A stretch of DNA of 38,027 bases from Atopobiaceae bacterium (GCA_902834555.1 CADFJN010000023.1:1-38027), one strand, 5' to 3'. Shown: positions 22,432 to 31,179, counted from the stretch's first letter. Numbers and translations are program-made. Notes: generated from the letters alone by a model not told the origin.

Positions 22432-23931
22432 TTACCTGTCTCTTCTCTTGTTGTACCTAATGACCTCAGGGTGAAGTCCGTGGTAGATGTCCATGTAATC
22501 GTTTGCGGCACGGCGCCAGCTAAAGTCTGTCGCCATAGCCTGGAGCATGAGCTTAGTCCAGAGCTCCTGGTTAGTCCAGAAGATCTCGCAGGCCCCCAGG
22601 AGGGTGTCCGCCATCTCGTCCGCGTTCATGTTGGAGAAGCGGAAGCCGGTGCCCTCGCCAGTGAACTTGTTGTATGGGACCACCGAGTCGCGCAGGCCGC
22701 CCGTCTCGCGCACGAGGGGAAGCGTGCCGTAGCGCATGGCAATCATCTGGGAGAGGCCACAGGGCTCAAACTCGGACGGCATAAGCAGGATGTCGCCACC
22801 AGCGTACATGCGGTGCGAAAGCGCGTTGTCAAAGGCAATGCGCGCGCACATCATGTCGCCGTACTTCTGGTCGAAGTAGCGGAACGCCTCCTCCTGGTCT
22901 GCGTCACCGGTGCCAAGGATGGCAACCTGGACGCCGCGCCTCATGATGCCGTCCATGGCATAGCGGACAAGGCCCAGGCCCTTCTGGTTGGTAAGGCGGC
23001 CAATCATCACCACAAGCGGGCGCGTGGGGTCTTGGCGCAGGCCAAGCTCCTCCTGGAGCGCACGCTTGCACTCGGCCTTGTTGGCAAGGTCATCGGCAGA
23101 GTAGTTGGCCGTGATCATGCCGTCGGTCTTGGGGTTCCAGATGTTCGTGTCGATGCCGTTGAGGATGCCCGTCAGAATGTTTGAGCGCCTGCGGAAGATG
23201 GGGTCGAGGCCCTCTCCGTAGAACGGCATCTGCAGCTCGTAGGCATAGCTCGGGCTCACGGTGGTAAGAGCGTCTGCGTAGCACAGGCCGCCCTTCATGA
23301 AGTTGATGGAGTCCTTGTCGCAGTAGAGCTGGTCGCGTGCGGCGGGAATGTCGGCAAGGCCAAGAATGTCGGAGAGCATCTTGTCTCCGTACTGACCCTG
23401 GAACTTGATGTTGTGGACCGTCATGACGGTCTTGACGTTGTTGCACTGCGGGGCGCCGCGATACAGCTCGCGCAGGAAGACGGGGCACAGCGCTGTCTCC
23501 CAGTCGTTGCAGTGCAGGACGTCGCAGGCAAGCTCGGGCACCTTGACAATGGCCTCGCAGATGGCCTTCGCGAAGAAGGCGAAGCGCTCGCCATCGTCGA
23601 AGTAACCGTAGAGCCCGTCGCGCTTGAAGTAGGCCTCGTTGTCCACAAAGTAGAAGTCGAGACCCTGAAGCTCGAGCTTCTCGATGCCGCAGTAAACGTT
23701 CCTCCACGCCAGGGGCACGTAGAAGTCCGCGACATGCTTCATGCGGTCCCTGTACTCCTGGGGGATGGTGCCGTACTTGGGCAATATGACTGCCGCCTTA
23801 GCACCGGCGTGCTTGAGCGCGCGCGGGAGGGATCCCGCAACGTCACCCAGGCCGCCAGTCTTGGCGAACGGCACCGCCTCTGAGGATGCGAAGAGGATCC
23901 TCAGCTTCCTGCGGTGTGCGCTTGTTGGCAT
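22432..23931 (-). CDS. glgA: Glycogen synthase (ADP-glucose)
   Basis: A 499-residue GT5 glucosyltransferase that adds glucose from ADP-glucose to the non-reducing ends of glycogen. The ADP-glucose loop KTGGLGDVAGSLPRALK lies at the N-terminus. HCNDWETALCPVFLR, VMTVHNIKFQGQY, LTTVSPSYAYELQ, MIGRLTNQKGLGLV and the C-terminal MPSEFEPCGLSQMIAMRYGT with RETGGLRDSV are all in place. I chose ATG at 23929-23931, preceded by AAAGGTGG, over a GTG three codons upstream. It lies 11 bases after glgD and four bases before the GH13-GH77 start, so all are one transcript. Length is normal. Confidence 0.96.
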   Translation of the reverse strand: MPTSAHRRKLRILFASSEAVPFAKTGGLGDVAGSLPRALKHAGAKAAVILPKYGTIPQEYRDRMKHVADFYVPLAWRNVYCGIEKLELQGLDFYFVDNEAYFKRDGLYGYFDDGERFAFFAKAICEAIVKVPELACDVLHCNDWETALCPVFLRELYRGAPQCNNVKTVMTVHNIKFQGQYGDKMLSDILGLADIPAARDQLYCDKDSINFMKGGLCYADALTTVSPSYAYELQMPFYGEGLDPIFRRRSNILTGILNGIDTNIWNPKTDGMITANYSADDLANKAECKRALQEELGLRQDPTRPLVVMIGRLTNQKGLGLVRYAMDGIMRRGVQVAILGTGDADQEEAFRYFDQKYGDMMCARIAFDNALSHRMYAGGDILLMPSEFEPCGLSQMIAMRYGTLPLVRETGGLRDSVVPYNKFTGEGTGFRFSNMNADEMADTLLGACEIFWTNQELWTKLMLQAMATDFSWRRAANDYMDIYHGLHPEVIRYNKRRDR

Positions 23932-23942
23932 GGTTCCCACCT

Positions 23943-25037
23943 TTACTCGCGACCCTTTTCCTTGATGAGGACGTCCTCGGGGGTGCCACGAAGCTCGGTG
24001 CCTGCTGGGACGACGTTGTTCCTATCGACAATTGCGTTCTCAACACGAGCGCCGCTCTTGATGACGCAGTCCTGCATCACCACGGAACCGCGAATGGTGG
24101 CGCCGCTCTCAACAATGACGTTGCGACTCAGAATTGAGTCGCCCACGTTGCCAAAGATGCGGCAGCCAGCGGAGACGAGCGAGTTAGTGACGTGGGAACC
24201 CACCTCAAACTTGGCGGGCGACGTGTCGTGCGCCTTGGTCTTGATGAAGCGGCCCTCGGGGAAGAGCTCAGCGTTGATGCGCGGGTCGAGCGCGTCCATG
24301 TTGGAGCGGTAGTAGCTCTTCTTGTTGAACACCGCCGCCGCATAGCCATCAAAGTTGTATGCCTGCACGTTCACGCGGCCGTAGTCGTTGGCCATTGCCT
24401 CAAAGAGGTCGAGGTAGTCGGTGGCGGCGTACCAGTCGAACATGTCGAGCAGCAGCTGGCGGCTGATCACGAAGCAGTCGAGGAAGGCAGTGTCGCCAAA
24501 CGAAACACCGTGCTTCACGCCGTTGACGCGCGAGCCGTCCAGCTCGAAGCCGGTGACGTCGGCATCATTGCCGCTGGCCTGCTTGGTAAGCACAGTGACG
24601 TCGGCTCCGGAAGCAACGTGGGCGTCGTACAGCTCGTTGAGGTCCATGTTGTAGACAAAGTTGGCGGTCGAGAAGATCACGTAGTCAGACTTGGACCTCG
24701 TGAAGAAGACCTTGTTGTGCACCAGGTCGCGCAGCAGGAAGCGCGCGCCGGTGCGAGAGGTGCCAAAGGCAGAGCCAGGGAGGACAAACAGGCCGCCGTT
24801 CTTGCGGTCGAGGTTCCAGTCCTTGCCAGAGCCCACGTGGTCGATGATCGAGCGGTAGTTGTAGGGCATGACCATGCCCACGGTGCGCAGGCCAGCGTTC
24901 ACCATGTTGGACAGGGGGAAGTCCACCAGGCGATAGCGGCCGAGGAACGGCATGGACGCAACCGGGCGGCTCTCGACGAGCGCGCTCGGGGACTTGGCCG
25001 AGTAGTTGCACGTAATGAGGCCGATGACCTTTTCCAT
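23943..25037 (-). CDS. glgD: GlgD, ADP-glucose pyrophosphorylase regulatory subunit
   Basis: A 364-residue GlgC paralogue. It keeps the fold of a nucleotidyltransferase (FLGRYRLVDFPLSNMVNAGL, VGMVMPYNYRSIIDHVGSGK) and a left-handed beta-helix end (NVIVESGATIRGSVVMQDCV). It lacks the GGxGxRL loop, starting instead with LITCNYSAKSPSAL, and the GDxxYRMD catalytic aspartate region is replaced by FSTANFVYNMDL. Such GlgD subunits are inactive alone and modulate GlgC in heterotetramers. It begins three bases after the glgC stop with GGGGGAG as ribosome site, consistent with matched synthesis of both subunits. Confidence 0.93.
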   Translation of the reverse strand: MEKVIGLITCNYSAKSPSALVESRPVASMPFLGRYRLVDFPLSNMVNAGLRTVGMVMPYNYRSIIDHVGSGKDWNLDRKNGGLFVLPGSAFGTSRTGARFLLRDLVHNKVFFTRSKSDYVIFSTANFVYNMDLNELYDAHVASGADVTVLTKQASGNDADVTGFELDGSRVNGVKHGVSFGDTAFLDCFVISRQLLLDMFDWYAATDYLDLFEAMANDYGRVNVQAYNFDGYAAAVFNKKSYYRSNMDALDPRINAELFPEGRFIKTKAHDTSPAKFEVGSHVTNSLVSAGCRIFGNVGDSILSRNVIVESGATIRGSVVMQDCVIKSGARVENAIVDRNNVVPAGTELRGTPEDVLIKEKGRE

Positions 25038-25040
25038 TGC

Positions 25041-26186
25041 TTACTCCCCCTTCCCGACAACGACGTCATTCCCAATGACGGCCGTGTCCTTCGTAGAGTC
25101 GACGCTACCGAGGTTCACGTTCTCCTCGACAACGGAGTTCTCGCCCAGGATCGCGCGAACAACGTGCGCGCCGTTCTTCACGACGGCACCGGGGAGCAGG
25201 ACGGAGTCGACAACCGTGGCATGCTCGCCAACATAGGCGTCGACCGAGAGAATCGAGTGCTTGGCTTTGCCGTAAACCTGAACGCCGTTTGCGACCAGGC
25301 AGTCATCGACATCGCCATCGCGGCCCACGAACGCGGGCGGCCTCGTGGAGGCGTTGCTCATGATGGGGAAGTCCTCGCTGTACAGGTCAAAGGCGGGGTT
25401 GGGGCCGAGAAGGTCCATGCTCGTCTCGTGGTAGCTCGAGATGGTGCCCACGTCGCGCCAGAAGCCGTTGAACTCGTAGGTGTAGAGGCGCTTGCCGTCG
25501 GCCAGGAGCTTGGGGATGATGTTCTTCCCGAAGTCGTGCTCGGACGTCTGGTCGACGGCGTCCTCCTTGAGGGAGCTCTCGAGGAGGTCGGCGTTGAAGA
25601 TGTAGATGCCCATGGACGCGAGGTTGGAATCGGGCTTCTTAGGCTTCTCGGTAAACTTGAGGATGCGCTCGTCATCGTCCTGCGTGATGATGCCAAAGCG
25701 CGAGGCCTCCTCCCAGGGCACCGGCATGACGGCGATGGTGAGGTCGGCGTTGTGGCGCTTGTGGTTCTCGAGCATCTTGCCGTAGTCCATGCGGTAGAGC
25801 TGGTCGCCCGAGAGGATGAGGACGTACTCCGGGCCGTTCTGGTCGATGTAGCCAAGGTTCTGCGTCACGGCGTCTGCCGTGCCCTCGTACCAGGCACCGC
25901 CAGTCTGGGTGGCATAGGGCGGCAGAATCGAGACGCCGCCGTCACGCTCGTCGAGGTTCCACGCCTCGCCGGTGCCAATGTAGGAGTGCAGCAGGTACGG
26001 ACGGTACTGGGTAAGCACGCCCACCGTCGAGACACCCGAGTTCGCGCAGTTAGAGAGCGCGAAGTCGATGATGCGGAACTTGCCGCCGAACGAGACCGCA
26101 GGCTTTGCCACGTTGCTGGTGAGCGCGCCAAGCCTGCTGCCCTGCCCTCCGGCAAGAAGCATCGCAATGCATTCCTTCTTGCTCAT
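25041..26186 (-). CDS. glgC: Glucose-1-phosphate adenylyltransferase, catalytic subunit
   Basis: A 381-residue enzyme making ADP-glucose from ATP and glucose-1-phosphate, the committed step of glycogen synthesis. The nucleotide loop AMLLAGGQGSRLGALT, FGGKFRIIDFALSNCANSGV, the catalytic region LILSGDQLYRMDYGKMLENH and the sugar-phosphate site RILKFTEKPKKPDSNLASMG are all intact, followed by a left-handed beta-helix domain. I prefer ATG at 26184-26186 (MSKKECIAM), the usual family N-terminus; an in-frame ATG four codons earlier has its ribosome site too close. Followed directly by glgD. Confidence 0.96.
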   Translation of the reverse strand: MSKKECIAMLLAGGQGSRLGALTSNVAKPAVSFGGKFRIIDFALSNCANSGVSTVGVLTQYRPYLLHSYIGTGEAWNLDERDGGVSILPPYATQTGGAWYEGTADAVTQNLGYIDQNGPEYVLILSGDQLYRMDYGKMLENHKRHNADLTIAVMPVPWEEASRFGIITQDDDERILKFTEKPKKPDSNLASMGIYIFNADLLESSLKEDAVDQTSEHDFGKNIIPKLLADGKRLYTYEFNGFWRDVGTISSYHETSMDLLGPNPAFDLYSEDFPIMSNASTRPPAFVGRDGDVDDCLVANGVQVYGKAKHSILSVDAYVGEHATVVDSVLLPGAVVKNGAHVVRAILGENSVVEENVNLGSVDSTKDTAVIGNDVVVGKGE

Positions 26187-26236
26187 AAGGTCCCCCATTC
26201 CCTTCTAACGTCCCAACGCATGCCTCATGCCTTCAA

Positions 26237-26252
26237 CCCGCAGGTTTGCGGG
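26237..26252 (-). other. Short hairpin between glgP and glgC
   Basis: Arms CCCGCA and TGCGGG with a four-base loop sit just after the glgP stop, within the gap of about 70 bases before glgC. No U-tract follows, so it is more likely an mRNA-processing or stability stem than a full terminator. Confidence 0.35.
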
Positions 26253-26259
26253 GTAGTTC

Positions 26260-28689
26260 CTATGCCTCAATATGCCAGATGTCACTCATGTACTCGCGAA
26301 TGGTTCGGTCACTAGAGAAGTATCCGGCCTTGGCGGTATTGTGCAGCGCCGCCTTGTTCCATGCGGCACGGTCTCCGTAGGCGGTGGTGAGCTCGTCCCA
26401 AGCGTCAACATAGGAGCGGAAGTCGCGCAGAACGAGGTCCGGATCATTGCTCGCCATGAGGTAATCGTGGATGCTCTCGAAGTTGCCCGAGAGGCGAGCG
26501 AGAGAACCGTCAGAGAGCATGTCCACCACGCGACCAAGGCGATCGCGATCTGCGTTGTACTGGTCCCAGGCGAAGTAGTGGCCGGAGGCGCGCAGCGCCT
26601 CGACCTCCTCGGTGCGAAGGCCAAAAATCTTGATGTTCTCGTCACCCACGAGCTTTGCAATCTCGACGTTGGCGCCGTCATAGGTGCCCAGCGTAATTGC
26701 TGCGTTCATCATGAGCTTCATGTTGGAGGTACCGGAGGCCTCGGTGCCGGCGGTCGAAATCTGCTCGGAGATCTCGGCGGCAGGATAGATGAGCTGGGCG
26801 CTCGACACGGCGAAGTTGGGAACGAAGGCGACCTTGATCTTGTCGTTCACACGCGCGTCGTTGTTCACCACGTCGGCCACCGAGTTGATAAGGCGGATGA
26901 CCTCCTTGGCGAAGGTGTAGCTCTGGGCAGCCTTGCCCGAGAAGATGAACGCCGTGGGGCGCGGGTCAAAGTGCGGGTCTGCGAGGATGCGGTTGTAGAT
27001 GTCCAGGATCTTGAACACGTTGAGGAGCTGGCGCTTGTAGGCATGGAAGCGCTTGACCTGCACGTCGAAGACCATGGAGCAGTCGAGGTCGACGCCGGAG
27101 GTCTCCTTCACGTACGCCGCAAGGCGCTGCTTGTCGGCAAGCTTGGCCTTCTCCATCTCGTCCAGGAAGCCAGCATCCTGCTCGTAGGCCGTGAGCTTCT
27201 CGAGCTCGAAGGCGTCGTCCAGCCAGCCCGTGCCAATGGCACCGGAAATCAGGCGCGCGTAGGAGGGGTTGGCCTCGGCAAGGAAGCGGCGGTGCGAGAC
27301 GCCGTTTGTCTTGTTGTTGAACATCTCGGGATTGAGGCGGTAGAAGTCCTTGAGCACGCCCCCCTCGAGGATGCTCGTGTGAAGCGCGGAGACGCCGTTC
27401 ACCGAGTGACTGAAGATGATCGAGAGGTTTGCCATGCGCACCTGGCCGTCCCAGAGGATGGCGGTGTTCTTGAGCATCTCTCCCCAGTCGTCGAAGGTGT
27501 GGGGGAAGCTCTCGCGATAACGGCGGTCAATCTCCTCGATGAACATGTACAGACGCGGCATGAGGGCACGGAAGGTGTCGATGGGCCACTTCTCCAGTGC
27601 CTCGGGCATGACCGTGTGGTTGGTGTAGGAGATGGTCTGCTTGGCGATCTTGAAGGCCAGGTCAAAGTCCACACCGCGCTCGTCTACCAGGATGCGCATG
27701 AGCTCGAGGCCGCACATGGCTGGGTGCGTGTCGTTGGTGTGGATGGCCACGTGGTCGGCGAGGTGCTCCCAGTCGGGGCCAAAGTCGCGCTCGTAGGTGC
27801 CGAGGATGGTCTGCAGGCCAGCGGAGACAAACAGGTACTCCTGCTTCAGGCGCAGAATCTTGCCGTGCTCGCCGGAGTCGTTGGGATAGAGGATCGTAGA
27901 GATGGCCTCGACGTCGGAGCGGAACTTGTTCGCCTTGGCGTAGTCTCCGGCGTTGAACGCGTCGAGGTCGAAGTTCTCCTCGTAGGGCTCGGCGCTCCAG
28001 AGGCGCAGACGGTTGATCTTCTTGGTGCCATAGCCAACGATGGGCACGTCGTACGGGACGGCGCGCACCTTCTCGCCGCCCTCCTGGGTGAACCAGTAGC
28101 GACCAGTCTCGTCCTCGTGGCGCACGACCTGGCCGCCAAACTGGACAATCACCGTGTCGGAGTCGCGGCGGGACTCCCAGGGGAAGCCGTTTTCAAGCCA
28201 GTTGTCGGTCTTCTCGACCTGGCGACCACCCTCGATGACCTGGCGGAAGAGACCATAGTGGTAGCGCATGCCGTTGCCATAGCCAGCAATGCCCTCGTGA
28301 GCCATAGAGTCGAGGAAGCACGCGGCGAGACGCCCAAGGCCACCGTTGCCCAGGCCGGGGTCTGCCTCCTGGCGGCAGATGGTCTCGAGGGAGCCGCCCA
28401 TGTCCTCCACGCCCTTGGCGACAAGGTCGTGGACGCCAAGGTTGAGAAGATAGTTGTCAAGCAGCGGACCAAGGAGGAACTCGAGGGAGAAGTAATAGAC
28501 CTTCTTCTCGCCCCTCTGGTGCGTTGCCACGGAAACGTTACGAGACTTCTTCGCGATGAGCGTCGCGAGCACCTGGTAGCGCTCGAGCTGAGTGCAGTCC
28601 TCGAACTTCTTGCTGAGGTCTGCCATGCAGGCCTCGCGATACTGCTTCTCGAAATCTGCGGTGTCCTTGAAGATCTTTTCCTGTGCCAT
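26260..28689 (-). CDS. glgP: Glycogen/maltodextrin phosphorylase
   Basis: An 809-residue GT35 enzyme that uses phosphate to release glucose-1-phosphate from the ends of alpha-1,4 glucans. The PLP-binding region GTEASGTSNMKLMMNAAITL near the C-terminus contains the Schiff-base lysine. LGNGGLGRLAACFLDSMAHE, HTNDTHPAMCGLELMRILVD, RFHAYKRQLLNVFKILDIYN and NNDARVNDKIKVAFVPNFAV are typical. Length is normal. The ATG is preceded by GGAG. It is the first gene of the glgP-glgC-glgD-glgA-GH13/GH77 run, so breakdown and synthesis enzymes share one transcript, which makes allosteric control of the enzymes likely to matter. Confidence 0.96.
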   Translation of the reverse strand: MAQEKIFKDTADFEKQYREACMADLSKKFEDCTQLERYQVLATLIAKKSRNVSVATHQRGEKKVYYFSLEFLLGPLLDNYLLNLGVHDLVAKGVEDMGGSLETICRQEADPGLGNGGLGRLAACFLDSMAHEGIAGYGNGMRYHYGLFRQVIEGGRQVEKTDNWLENGFPWESRRDSDTVIVQFGGQVVRHEDETGRYWFTQEGGEKVRAVPYDVPIVGYGTKKINRLRLWSAEPYEENFDLDAFNAGDYAKANKFRSDVEAISTILYPNDSGEHGKILRLKQEYLFVSAGLQTILGTYERDFGPDWEHLADHVAIHTNDTHPAMCGLELMRILVDERGVDFDLAFKIAKQTISYTNHTVMPEALEKWPIDTFRALMPRLYMFIEEIDRRYRESFPHTFDDWGEMLKNTAILWDGQVRMANLSIIFSHSVNGVSALHTSILEGGVLKDFYRLNPEMFNNKTNGVSHRRFLAEANPSYARLISGAIGTGWLDDAFELEKLTAYEQDAGFLDEMEKAKLADKQRLAAYVKETSGVDLDCSMVFDVQVKRFHAYKRQLLNVFKILDIYNRILADPHFDPRPTAFIFSGKAAQSYTFAKEVIRLINSVADVVNNDARVNDKIKVAFVPNFAVSSAQLIYPAAEISEQISTAGTEASGTSNMKLMMNAAITLGTYDGANVEIAKLVGDENIKIFGLRTEEVEALRASGHYFAWDQYNADRDRLGRVVDMLSDGSLARLSGNFESIHDYLMASNDPDLVLRDFRSYVDAWDELTTAYGDRAAWNKAALHNTAKAGYFSSDRTIREYMSDIWHIEA

Positions 28690-28737
28690 GTGACTCCAAT
28701 GTCATGTTCTGCGGGACGGAACGCCCCAACATTACAT

Positions 28738-28764
28738 GGGAACGTTCCCGTCTCATTATACGGG
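28738..28764 (-). promoter_or_regulatory. Probable glgP operon promoter with LacI-type operator
   Basis: On the minus strand a perfect -10 box TATAAT (28755-28760) is followed at once by the 12-bp perfect palindrome GGGAACGTTCCC (28738-28749), which would straddle the start site. Its central AACGTT matches the CG-centred operators of LacI-family repressors. CCCGT (28747-28751) and ACGGG (28760-28764) also frame the -10 box. No good -35 is visible because the region upstream is occupied by the large hairpin. Confidence 0.5.
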
Positions 28765-28767
28765 CGC

Positions 28768-28813
28768 ATTCGTCACGCGCGCGTTGCCTGACGGTATGGC
28801 GCGCGTGACGAAT
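28768..28813 (-). terminator. Strong hairpin between glgB and glgP
   Basis: Perfect 15-bp arms ATTCGTCACGCGCGC (28768-28782) and GCGCGCGTGACGAAT (28799-28813) enclose a 16-base loop, six bases past the glgB stop. It is probably the glgB terminator. No run of T follows on the minus strand; a TATAAT promoter element comes instead. Confidence 0.6.
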
Positions 28814-28819
28814 GACGGT

Positions 28820-31042
28820 TTACTTGGTCTTTGGCGCCTTTGTCGAAGACGCTCGACGAGTCGCGGGCTTCTTCTCTGCGGCAGCCTTAGCTGCGGGCTT
28901 TGTCGTAGTCTTGCTCGCCACCGTCTTCTTGGCCGCGGGCTTCTTTGTTGCAGGCTTGGCGGGCGCCTTCTTCTCGGCGGCTGCAGCCTTTACCTTTGCT
29001 GCCGGCTTCTTTGCCGCCGTGGCCTTTGTCGTGGCGGTCTTTACGCGCGTGGTGGTGGCGCGACGCTTCCTCAACGCTCCGGTGCGGTGCAGGATGAGGC
29101 CGCCCAGCGGCGGCACGCGCAGGACAACGGACTGCTCGCGGCCGTTCCACGGAGTCTCGCTGGTCTCGAGCTTGCCGATGTTCACCACACCGGAGCCGCC
29201 AAACTGCTCGGCGTCGGAGTTAAAGAGCTCCTCGTAGTAGCCCTCTTCGGGCACACCAAGGCGGAAGTCCTCACGGGCGTTCACGTCAAAGTTGATGAGA
29301 ATGACGAGGTCGTCCTTGGGGTTGTCACCCTTGCGGATAAACGAGATGATCGACTGCTTGGCGTTGTCGGCGTCAATCCACTCGAAGCCGTCGCTCGTGT
29401 AGGAGCGCTGCCAGAGCGCGGGGTGCACGTTGTAGAACGCGTTGAGCGCCGCGACAAACTGCTGCTGGTGACGGTGGGTGTCGTACTGCTCGGCCAGGAA
29501 GTACTGGATGCCCTCGTAGTAGCGCCACTCGATGAACTGGGCGATCTCGTTGCCCATGAAGTTGAGCTTGCCGCCCGCGTGTGTCATCTGGTAGAAGGCA
29601 AGCGCCCTCATGCCTGCAAACTGGCGCCAGTAGTCGCCGGGCATGCGCGTGATGAGCGAGCACTTGCCGTTGACCACCTCGTCGTGGCTAAGCGGCAGCA
29701 CGAAGTTCTCGTTGAACTGGTACATGGTGGAGAACGTAAGCAGCCTGTGGTTGCCCGGGCGATAGGGGAAGTCGGTCTGCATGTAGTGCAGCGTGTCGTT
29801 CATCCAGCCCATGTCCCACTTGAAGTTGAAGCCCAGGCCGCCGTCCTCGGACGGGTAGGTCACGAGCGGCCACGCCGTGGACTCCTCGGCAATCATCGAG
29901 ACGTCCGGGTAGTACTTGCCCACCGTGGAGTTGCACTGGCGGATAAACGCGATGGCATCGTCATCCTCCTCGGTGCCGCGCGAGTTGAACTTCTTGAGAC
30001 GCGGGTCGTCCACGCCAAAGTTGAGGTAGAGCATAGAGGTGACGCCATCCATGCGGATGCCATCGGCGTGGTACTCGTCAATCCAGTAGAGCAGGTTGGA
30101 GATAAGGAAGGTGCGCACCTGTCCACGCGAGAAGTCGAACTTGTGCGTACCCCAGTTGGGGTGAACCTCGTTCTCGTAGAGCATCTCGCCGTTGAAGGTG
30201 GCAAGGCCCTGCTCATCGGCACAGAAGCCACCGGGCACCCAGTCGAGAATCACGCCGATGCCGGCCTTGTGGCAGGCGTCGACAAAGTGCTTGAACTGCT
30301 TGGGCTCGCCGTAGCGCGAGGTTGGGGCGAAGTAGCCCGTCACTTGATAGCCCCACGAGCCGTCAAACGGGTGCTCCATGACGGGCATGAGCTCGATGTG
30401 CGAGTAGCCCATGGTGCGCACGTAGTCCACTAGCTCGACGGAGAGGTCGTCGTATGAGTAAAACTCGCCGCGCTGCGCGGGAAACGGGTCGCCGGGGCCA
30501 GGGTAGGTGCCATCCGGGCGCGGGTCTCCCTGCGGCTCGTCTCCGTGGCGGCGCCACGAGCCAAGGTGCACCTCATAGATGTTGAGCGAGGCCTTGAGCT
30601 TGTCTTCCTTTGCGCGCTTGGCAAGCCACGCCTCGTCGCTCCAGGCATAGCCATTGATGTCATACGTGCGCGAGGCCGTGCCCGGGGCCTTCTCGGCAAA
30701 AAACGCGTATGGGTCTGCCTTGTAGAGGCGCTTGCCGGAGTTTGTATCGATCACAAACTTGTAGAGCGAGCCCATCTGGACGCCGGGGACAAAGCCCTGC
30801 CATACATCGCCGGTCTTGGTCTTGGTGAGCGGATTGGCCTCCTCGTCCCAGTTGTTGAACTCCCCAATCACGTGAACGCTCTTCACCTGGGGCGCCCAGA
30901 CGGCAAAGTGGAAGCCCTCGGTGCCGTTCTCGTCGACGGCCTGATGCGCACCCATCTTGTCGTAGCTGCGGTACCACTCGCCCTTTGCCAGCAGGTAGAG
31001 GTCGTCGTCGCTCAAGTACAGAGAACTGTCACGAGTCTGCAT
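28820..31042 (-). CDS. glgB: 1,4-alpha-glucan branching enzyme with lysine/alanine-rich tail
   Basis: A 740-residue GH13 enzyme creating alpha-1,6 branches in glycogen. A CBM48-like N-terminal domain (about 40-130, FHFAVWAPQVKSVHVIGEFN) precedes the barrel. Catalytic residues are Asp332 (GIRMDGVTSMLYL), Glu386 (MIAEESTAWP) and Asp454 (LPLSHDEVVNGK). Two positions differ from classical GlgB: region I reads DWVPGGF where DWVPGHF is usual, and region IV has VNGK rather than VHGK. Residues about 655-740 are an added tail rich in Lys, Ala, Pro and Thr (KKPAAK, AKPATKKPAAKK) resembling histone H1. The ATG has GAGGAG six bases upstream. It is separated from glgP by a strong hairpin, so it may be transcribed apart from the rest. 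Confidence 0.93.
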   Translation of the reverse strand: MQTRDSSLYLSDDDLYLLAKGEWYRSYDKMGAHQAVDENGTEGFHFAVWAPQVKSVHVIGEFNNWDEEANPLTKTKTGDVWQGFVPGVQMGSLYKFVIDTNSGKRLYKADPYAFFAEKAPGTASRTYDINGYAWSDEAWLAKRAKEDKLKASLNIYEVHLGSWRRHGDEPQGDPRPDGTYPGPGDPFPAQRGEFYSYDDLSVELVDYVRTMGYSHIELMPVMEHPFDGSWGYQVTGYFAPTSRYGEPKQFKHFVDACHKAGIGVILDWVPGGFCADEQGLATFNGEMLYENEVHPNWGTHKFDFSRGQVRTFLISNLLYWIDEYHADGIRMDGVTSMLYLNFGVDDPRLKKFNSRGTEEDDDAIAFIRQCNSTVGKYYPDVSMIAEESTAWPLVTYPSEDGGLGFNFKWDMGWMNDTLHYMQTDFPYRPGNHRLLTFSTMYQFNENFVLPLSHDEVVNGKCSLITRMPGDYWRQFAGMRALAFYQMTHAGGKLNFMGNEIAQFIEWRYYEGIQYFLAEQYDTHRHQQQFVAALNAFYNVHPALWQRSYTSDGFEWIDADNAKQSIISFIRKGDNPKDDLVILINFDVNAREDFRLGVPEEGYYEELFNSDAEQFGGSGVVNIGKLETSETPWNGREQSVVLRVPPLGGLILHRTGALRKRRATTTRVKTATTKATAAKKPAAKVKAAAAEKKAPAKPATKKPAAKKTVASKTTTKPAAKAAAEKKPATRRASSTKAPKTK

Positions 31043-31131
31043 GCTCGCTCCTCACGCGTCGTTTGTGTCCCCCATGGGGTGTGACGTGCGGTTTATTGGC
31101 CGTCGCCCCCGTCATTCTCCAATTATATTCC

Positions 31132-31137
31132 ATAAAC
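31132..31137 (-). promoter_or_regulatory. -10 box of glgB
   Basis: TATAAT on the minus strand within an AT-rich patch, about 90 bases before the glgB ATG. No clear -35 is seen, suggesting activator help. A palindrome (31180-31191) lies 43 bases further upstream. Confidence 0.5.
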
Positions 31138-31179
31138 GCAAACTGACCGGGGTCGCACAGGTGTTGGGCAAATGAGTGC

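Noticed and set aside
20635..23184. An 849-codon plus-strand open frame opposite the GH13-GH77 and glgA genes
   Set aside because: It crosses two real genes on the other strand, including their junction, and shows no family features.
26272..28791. An 839-codon plus-strand open frame opposite glgP
   Set aside because: Antisense shadow of a fully conserved gene; composition is typical of reverse-complement translation (Val/His/Leu/Glu-rich, no motifs).
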